Shown piece after piece: positions 57,549-64,000 of a DNA stretch of 64,000 nt (positions are counted from its first letter, which is position 1; every line of letters starts with the position of its first letter). The position numbers and the translations under genes are program-made. Origin of the DNA: Pectobacterium brasiliense (GTDB taxonomy: Bacteria; Pseudomonadota; Gammaproteobacteria; Enterobacterales; Enterobacteriaceae); the NCBI RefSeq assembly GCF_016950255.1, contig NZ_JACGFN010000001.1, forward strand, positions 2,852,001 through 2,916,000, in the 5' to 3' direction. Under the pieces are notes generated by a model. It was given only the letters and a program-made list of their open reading frames with translations. It ran no database searches and was not told where the DNA came from.

Positions 57549-58544
57549 TTAATACACATCCGCTTTTTTGTGGAAGCCATCGGCAATGACGGTGGAATCG
57601 ATGTTGGATTTATCGACGGGAATCGGAGTCAGTAAGAAGGAAGGAATGTCTTTCAACCCATTATTTAATTTAGCGTTGGATTCCGGGGCTTTATCAGAAC
57701 CGAGCGCCACGGCGATATCTGCGGCGTCTTTCGCCAGCTTGCTGATCGGCTTATAGACCGTCATGGTTTGCGTGCCTGCCACAATGCGTTTGATTGCTGC
57801 CAGATCGGCATCCTGACCAGAGATAGCCACTTTCCCTGCCAATCCCTGTGCGGCAAGCGCCTGAATCGCCCCGCCCGCCGTAGCATCGTTCGATGCCACA
57901 ACCGCATCAATCTTATTACTGTTCGCCGTTAGCGCATTTTCCATAATTTTCAGCGCATTCTCTGGTAGCCAGGCATCAACCCACTGATCGCCGACCACTT
58001 TTATTTTCCCACTCTCGATCAACGGCGTGAGCACTTTCATTTGCCCCTGACGAAACAGCTTCGCATTATTATCGACCGGTGAGCCTCCCATTAAGAAATA
58101 GTTCCCGCCAGGCACCTTATCGACGAGATATTTCGCCTGTAGTTCTCCAACCTTCTCATTATCAAATGAAATATAAAAATCCACGTCCGCATTATTAATC
58201 ATGCGGTCGTAAGCAAGCACTTTTATTCCCTCACGTTTTGCTTCCGCAATAACATTACCAAGTACCTGACCGTTATAAGGAATAATCACTAATACATCGA
58301 CACCGCGATTAATCATGTTTTCTATTTGAGAAATTTGCGTCGCTTCATTGCCGTTTGCTGATTGAACAAAAACATCAGCACCCTGCTTTTTGGCTTGCTC
58401 AACAAAAAGATCGCGATCTTTCTGCCAGCGTTCGAGACGCAAGTCATCAATCGCCATACCTATTTTAACGTCCTTCGCGAATCCGGGCTGACAAGCTAAA
58501 GTGAATACGGCACAAGCTGAGAGTAAAAAATGGTTAACTTTCAT
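57549..58544 (-). CDS. xylF: D-xylose-binding periplasmic protein
   Basis: 331 aa including a signal peptide (MKVNHFLLSACAVFTLAC..., cleavage near GFA-KD). Type-1 sugar-binding fold with KIGMAIDDLRLERWQKDRD, IPYNGQ and SNDATAGGA. It captures D-xylose for XylGH. Divergent from xylA, with a 352-base shared control region. A second in-frame Met at 58547 is possible as start. Confidence 0.96.
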   Translation of the reverse strand: MKVNHFLLSACAVFTLACQPGFAKDVKIGMAIDDLRLERWQKDRDLFVEQAKKQGADVFVQSANGNEATQISQIENMINRGVDVLVIIPYNGQVLGNVIAEAKREGIKVLAYDRMINNADVDFYISFDNEKVGELQAKYLVDKVPGGNYFLMGGSPVDNNAKLFRQGQMKVLTPLIESGKIKVVGDQWVDAWLPENALKIMENALTANSNKIDAVVASNDATAGGAIQALAAQGLAGKVAISGQDADLAAIKRIVAGTQTMTVYKPISKLAKDAADIAVALGSDKAPESNAKLNNGLKDIPSFLLTPIPVDKSNIDSTVIADGFHKKADVY

Positions 58545-58896
58545 CATAGCGTACCTTTTTTATTTAAGATGCAAGGCCTAAGGCTCCAATCGCCAGCAAA
58601 GTATTGTCGCTAAACATCCCTCCATCAATTACAGATTTTTATCCTCCAATTATGTTTTTTGGTTTAATTTCCGTTTTTTGATACGGGTCATATTTTATTG
58701 TCGAGTCACATTTTCATTTTGTTACCTATTGCGAAGCGTATTCAGAGTAAAAGCACCTTATTTTTGCGACGCAGCGCACATTTAATAATTCTCTGAATTT
58801 CAGTGTGAAATAACGTAATTGAGGAAACCTTCATCCACTCCGAAAATTAATCCCATTCCCGTCTCTTCCGTCTGGGTGGTTTCTAAGGAGTTAACG
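58545..58896. promoter_or_regulatory. Divergent xylF/xylA control region
   Basis: No gene. The AT-rich 58620-58830 part should hold both promoters and the XylR and CRP sites. CAGTGTGAAATAACGTAATT at 58801-58820 closely resembles the -10 region of the E. coli xylA promoter as I remember it. AAGGAG at 58885-58890 is the xylA ribosome site. I cannot locate XylR half-sites by eye with confidence. Confidence 0.55.
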
Positions 58897-60330
<1,434 letters not shown>

Positions 60331-60412
60331 ATTTGGCTAAAACGGGACGCTCACTACGCCACACCTCCTGCGACAGACTAACCCCTGTCGCAGGAGCTTA
60401 TCAGGAGCCACT

Positions 60413-61870
60413 ATGTATATCGGTATTGATCTGGGTACTTCCGGTGTGAAAGCCATCCTGCTGGATGAAGCAGGCAAGGTGGTTGCCAGCCATAGCGCCG
60501 CGCTGAGCATTTCCCGTCCGCATCCGCTCTGGTCGGAGCAAGCACCTGAAGACTGGTGGCAGGCAACCGATCAGGCATTACACGGGTTGGCTGCAGCACA
60601 TAGCCTTCGTGCCGTGAAAGCGTTGGGGTTGACCGGGCAAATGCACGGGGCGACCTTGCTGGATGCACGCCAGAATGTGCTGCGCCCCGCGATTCTCTGG
60701 AATGACGGACGCAGCGCAGCCCAATGCCGAACGCTGGAACAACAGGTACCAACATCGCGTCAGATTACCGGTAACCTGATGATGCCGGGCTTTACCGCGC
60801 CCAAGCTAAAATGGATGCAAGAAAACGAAAGCGAGATCTTCCGCCAAATCGATAAAGTTCTGCTGCCGAAGGACTATCTCCGCTGGCGTCTGACAGGGGA
60901 ATTTGCCAGCGATATGTCCGATGCGGCAGGAACGCTTTGGCTAGACGTTGCCAAACGAGACTGGAGCGATACCCTACTGGAAGCCTGTTCGTTGAGCCGC
61001 AAGCATATGCCCACGCTGTATGAAGGCAGCCAGATTACCGGCTATCTGCGAGCTGACATCGCCAGCCGCTGGGGCATGGATCCCGTCCCCGTTATTGCTG
61101 GCGGTGGGGATAACGCAGCAGGCGCGATTGGCGTCGGGCTGTATCAAACGGGTCAAGCGATGCTGTCTCTCGGCACATCCGGCGTTTACTTCGCCGTCAG
61201 CGATGGCTTTCTCAGCAATCCGCAGCATGCCGTCCACAGTTTCTGCCACGCGCTGCCGAATACCTGGCACCTGATGTCCGTGATGTTAAGCGCCGCATCC
61301 TGCCTCGACTGGGTCGCCCGTCTGACGCACGCGGAGAGCGTTCCCGCGCTGCTACAGAAAATCGCCTCGACACCAGCCGATGACACGATAACGCCAGTGT
61401 GGTTCTTGCCTTATCTTTCCGGCGAACGCACGCCGCACAACAATCCCGATGCCAAAGGCGCATTCTGGGGGCTCACCCACCAACACGGACGCCGGGAACT
61501 GGCAAAAGCGGTATTGGAAGGTGTGGGATTCGCGCTTGCCGACGGCATGGATGCACTGCATATGACGGGGCTCAAGCCCGATAGTATTACGCTGATTGGC
61601 GGCGGCGCACGTAGCGCCTACTGGCGGAAAATGCTGGCGGATATCAGCGGTCAAACACTGGAATACTGCACGGGAGGGGATGTCGGCCCTGCGCTGGGTG
61701 CCGCACGTCTGGCGCAAATCGCCATGCATCCGCATACGCCACTGGCAGAACTCCTGCCGCCGCTACCGCTGGAACAGATTCATCACCCCGATCCCCAGCG
61801 TCACGCCGACTATGCCGAGCGGAGGCGTACATTTACGGCACTCTACCAGCAGCTTAGTCCGCTGATGTAG
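60413..61870 (+). CDS. xylB: Xylulokinase
   Basis: D-xylulose + ATP to D-xylulose 5-phosphate, 485 aa, FGGY-kinase family (E. coli 484). Nucleotide and sugar motifs include YIGIDLGTSGVKAILLD, GLTGQMHGATLLD and the catalytic Asp in GGGDNAAGAIG. AGGAG precedes the start. It is in the xylA transcript, 193 bases downstream, the extra space being due to the ERIC repeat. Confidence 0.97.
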   Translation: MYIGIDLGTSGVKAILLDEAGKVVASHSAALSISRPHPLWSEQAPEDWWQATDQALHGLAAAHSLRAVKALGLTGQMHGATLLDARQNVLRPAILWNDGRSAAQCRTLEQQVPTSRQITGNLMMPGFTAPKLKWMQENESEIFRQIDKVLLPKDYLRWRLTGEFASDMSDAAGTLWLDVAKRDWSDTLLEACSLSRKHMPTLYEGSQITGYLRADIASRWGMDPVPVIAGGGDNAAGAIGVGLYQTGQAMLSLGTSGVYFAVSDGFLSNPQHAVHSFCHALPNTWHLMSVMLSAASCLDWVARLTHAESVPALLQKIASTPADDTITPVWFLPYLSGERTPHNNPDAKGAFWGLTHQHGRRELAKAVLEGVGFALADGMDALHMTGLKPDSITLIGGGARSAYWRKMLADISGQTLEYCTGGDVGPALGAARLAQIAMHPHTPLAELLPPLPLEQIHHPDPQRHADYAERRRTFTALYQQLSPLM

Positions 61871-61901
61871 CACCCGTTCGTCCGGTACGCCGGATGAATC
61901 G

Positions 61902-62894
61902 TCAACTCACCCAACGTCGCACATCGATTTTCTGTAGCGCCATCGAAAGCAGCAGGCTGGCCCCCAGCGCGATGGCGAAGACAGAGAAGATGTCGAGAAC
62001 CGGGTGGGATGGCAGCATCACATCATGCGTACGCAGATAGTGAATGATCAACGCGTGGAAACCGTAAATCGCCAGCGAGTGGCGCGAAATGGTGGCGAAG
62101 CCCGGTAAAATCCGCTGGCTACCGTAGTGCTTAAACACCACCAGAAGACTAACCGCAGCCAGAAACACCAGCGGGCCACAGTAGATATAAAATGTCTGGG
62201 TGAACGTATCGTTCAGTAGTGTGTGGTGCTTCGTTCCCATTGCAATCAACGCGACACACGCAATGAAGAAGGGGATGGCGGCTAGCACGACTTTCTTTGG
62301 TACTTCCAGCATGCCCAGCGCACGCCCCAGCGCGGCGTACAGCACATAGTAAAACGTATCGCCGTAAATATAGAGATTCACGGGCAGTAATTTAAATCCT
62401 TCAAATTCCACTCGTCCCGTATTGGGGTTAGCGACAACGGCCAGCAAGATAATCAAGACGGCTAAATATTTACCCGATACCGGCTTGATAGTAATAAGTG
62501 GAGAGAGTAGATAAATCACGATAATCGCGTAGAAAAACCATAAGTGATAAAAGATCGGTTTTTGCAGCGCATGATGCAATGAATTCAGGCCATTAATCGG
62601 CGTGAGCGTCGCAATATAGATCAGCGCGACCGTACTGTAGAAAAGCAGACATAAACCGATACGCAGAAAATGTTTTTTCCCCGCACTACGCTCACCAAAA
62701 AATAAGTAGCCTGAGATCATGAAAAACAGCGGAACGCAGACGCGCGAGGCAGAATTCAGAATATTCGCCACATCCCAGTGCCCGTCGCCCGGCGTGCCAC
62801 CCGCCGTAATATAGTACGTTGTGCTATGAATCAGAACGACCATCATGCAGGCCAACGCCCGCAGGTTATCAATCCAGCCGATCTTATCCGTCAT
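61902..62894 (-). CDS. wecH: Acyltransferase-3 family membrane protein (WecH-like)
   Basis: 330 aa with about ten membrane segments, closely matching E. coli WecH (YiaH): WIDNLRALACMMVVLIHSTTYY, ASRVCVPLFFMISGYLFFGERSA and FYHLWFFYAIIVIYLLSPLI. WecH O-acetylates enterobacterial common antigen at the membrane. Convergent with xylB, the same neighbourhood as in E. coli. The start is the ATG of MTDKIGW; another Met lies two codons upstream. Confidence 0.92.
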   Translation of the reverse strand: MTDKIGWIDNLRALACMMVVLIHSTTYYITAGGTPGDGHWDVANILNSASRVCVPLFFMISGYLFFGERSAGKKHFLRIGLCLLFYSTVALIYIATLTPINGLNSLHHALQKPIFYHLWFFYAIIVIYLLSPLITIKPVSGKYLAVLIILLAVVANPNTGRVEFEGFKLLPVNLYIYGDTFYYVLYAALGRALGMLEVPKKVVLAAIPFFIACVALIAMGTKHHTLLNDTFTQTFYIYCGPLVFLAAVSLLVVFKHYGSQRILPGFATISRHSLAIYGFHALIIHYLRTHDVMLPSHPVLDIFSVFAIALGASLLLSMALQKIDVRRWVS

Positions 62895-63112
62895 ACACAA
62901 CCTCTTGAAAGCAAAGCGCTATTCAAAACAGCGTAGCCGTTGTTAAGCGCTGGCACAATCGATTATTAACAACCAGCAACTATCAATGATCAGCTATCAA
63001 CAATCGGGTAAATCTGAGTGATAAGGACGGATTCCTACGGGAACCCACATGAATTTAAACGATACGCGCTCACCCCGATGGCAAGCGCGCAGGGATCTTA
63101 CAAAGTAAGGTG

Positions 63113-64000
63113 CTAGAACAGCCCCATCGGCTTATCAGAGTAGCTCACCAACAGGCATTTAGTTTGCTGATAATGTTCCAGCATCATTTTATGGTTTTCA
63201 CGCCCGATACCAGACTGCTTATAACCCCCAAATGCCGCATGCGCCGGATAGGCATGATAACAGTTGGTCCAAACGCGCCCGGCCTGAATACCGCGCCCCA
63301 TCCGGTAAGCGATATTACCGTTACGGCTCCACACGCCAGCCCCCAGACCGTATTCCGTATCGTTGGCGATCTCCAGTGCGTCATCCATCGTTTTGAAGGT
63401 CGTGACCGCCAGCACCGGTCCAAAAATTTCCTCCTGGAAGACGCGCATACTGTTTTTACCGAACAAGATCGTCGGCTCCAGATAGTATCCTTCCGCCAGC
63501 CCACTCGGCATTGCCTTGCGCTGACCGCCCGTGAGCACACGTGCGCCCTCTTTCTTACCGATATCAATATAGTTAAGGATGGTGTCAAGCTGACCTGCGG
63601 ATACCTGCGCGCCCATCATGGTTTTGCTATCCAGCGGGTTACCGATGCGGATAGCCTCAACGCGCTTGATTGCCCGCTCCATAAAGCGATCGTAGATAGA
63701 TTCCTGCACCAGCGCGCGGCTCGGACAGGTACAGACCTCGCCCTGATTGAAGGCAAACAGCGTGAAGCCTTCAAGCACTTTGTCAAAGAAGCTGTCTTCC
63801 TTGTCCATCACATCGGCAAAGAAGATGTTCGGCGATTTACCGCCCAGCTCCAGCGTTACCGGCGTCACGTTCTGCGCCGCATAGCTCATGATCTGCTGGC
63901 CTACCTCGGTCGACCCGGTGAATGCCACTTTCGCAACGCGTTTCGACGTCGCCAGATATTCACCAATTTCGCTGCCCGACCCATTAACGACATTAATAAC
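63113..64000 (-). CDS. aldB: Aldehyde dehydrogenase B, 3' part (cut by window end)
   Basis: The frame is open from the last base of the window to the stop at 63113, giving the C-terminal 295 residues. It matches E. coli Ald[30 protein letters not shown] with the general-base Glu, the catalytic Cys in [12 protein letters not shown], and the ending [13 protein letters not shown]-linked oxidation of acetaldehyde and other aldehydes in stationary phase. The N-terminal ~215 residues lie beyond the window. Confidence 0.94.
   Translation of the reverse strand, partial: VINVVNGSGSEIGEYLATSKRVAKVAFTGSTEVGQQIMSYAAQNVTPVTLELGGKSPNIFFADVMDKEDSFFDKVLEGFTLFAFNQGEVCTCPSRALVQESIYDRFMERAIKRVEAIRIGNPLDSKTMMGAQVSAGQLDTILNYIDIGKKEGARVLTGGQRKAMPSGLAEGYYLEPTILFGKNSMRVFQEEIFGPVLAVTTFKTMDDALEIANDTEYGLGAGVWSRNGNIAYRMGRGIQAGRVWTNCYHAYPAHAAFGGYKQSGIGRENHKMMLEHYQQTKCLLVSYSDKPMGLF

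Noticed and set aside
63060..63112. Possible third ERIC remnant next to aldB
   Set aside because: ATCTTACAAAGTAAGGTGC recalls the ERIC core, but the ends and the rest of the element are missing; the likeness is too short.

Overview
The window reads as chromosomal DNA of a soft-rot enterobacterium, most likely Pectobacterium. The evidence is the enterobacterial core gene order (waaA-coaD, mutM-rpmG-rpmB-radC-coaBC-dut-slmA-pyrE-rph, yicC, xylRHGF/xylAB-wecH-aldB), an ExpI/ExpR-type quorum-sensing pair beside a pectinesterase gene, and two full-length ERIC (IRU) repeats. The genus is inferred from gene content and protein likeness recalled from memory; no search was run.

Layout. 1-4.1 kb: AT-rich lipopolysaccharide locus (end of an unknown gene, waaE, an fdtA/fdtB-type pair for a dTDP-3-amino-3,6-dideoxyhexose, a family-2 glycosyltransferase and a small orphan frame). 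4.3-7.1 kb: waaA, coaD and a second glycosyltransferase. 7.1-13.5 kb: conserved housekeeping block. 13.7-24.2 kb: a peptide-salvage island between rph and yicC: an L-Ala-D/L-Glu epimerase, a complete GsiABCD-type peptide/glutathione ABC transporter, three different peptidases (P1/DmpA-like, M55/DppA-like, IaaA) and a LysR regulator. 24.3-25.1 kb: yicC. 25.2-29.8 kb: accessory stretch with an AT-rich orphan membrane protein, a phd/doc toxin-antitoxin pair with a clear operator, two lipoproteins and two small orphan genes. 29.8-35.7 kb: AI-2E-type permease, GrpB-family protein, lldD and aldA (lactate/lactaldehyde oxidation) and an LprI-like exported protein.

35.7-43.9 kb is the most unusual part: eight genes on the minus strand with overlapping or touching ends, encoding in order a beta-ketoacyl synthase III-like enzyme, an extended short-chain reductase, a metallo-beta-lactamase-fold hydrolase, an adenylate-forming enzyme, a PAP2-type phosphatase, a sterol-desaturase-family oxidase and two related fatty-acid desaturases. 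I read it as a lipid or hydrocarbon biosynthetic pathway with partial likeness to the OleACD logic; the product is unknown. An ERIC element lies within 50 bp of its first gene.

44.2-46.3 kb: glpM, then a two-gene cassette (lipoprotein, zinc-dependent phospholipase C family) flanked by a 28-bp near-perfect repeat of the glpM 3' end, which looks like an insertion scar. 46.3-49.0 kb: a rhodanese-like gene divergent from an ftrA-type regulator that runs into a pectinesterase-family gene. 49.4-50.7 kb: convergent, overlapping expR and expI. 51.0-53.3 kb: argG with an ARG-box-like site, and a DJ-1/PfpI gene. 53.4-61.9 kb: complete xylose regulon. 61.9-64.0 kb: wecH-like acyltransferase and the 3' part of aldB, cut by the window end.
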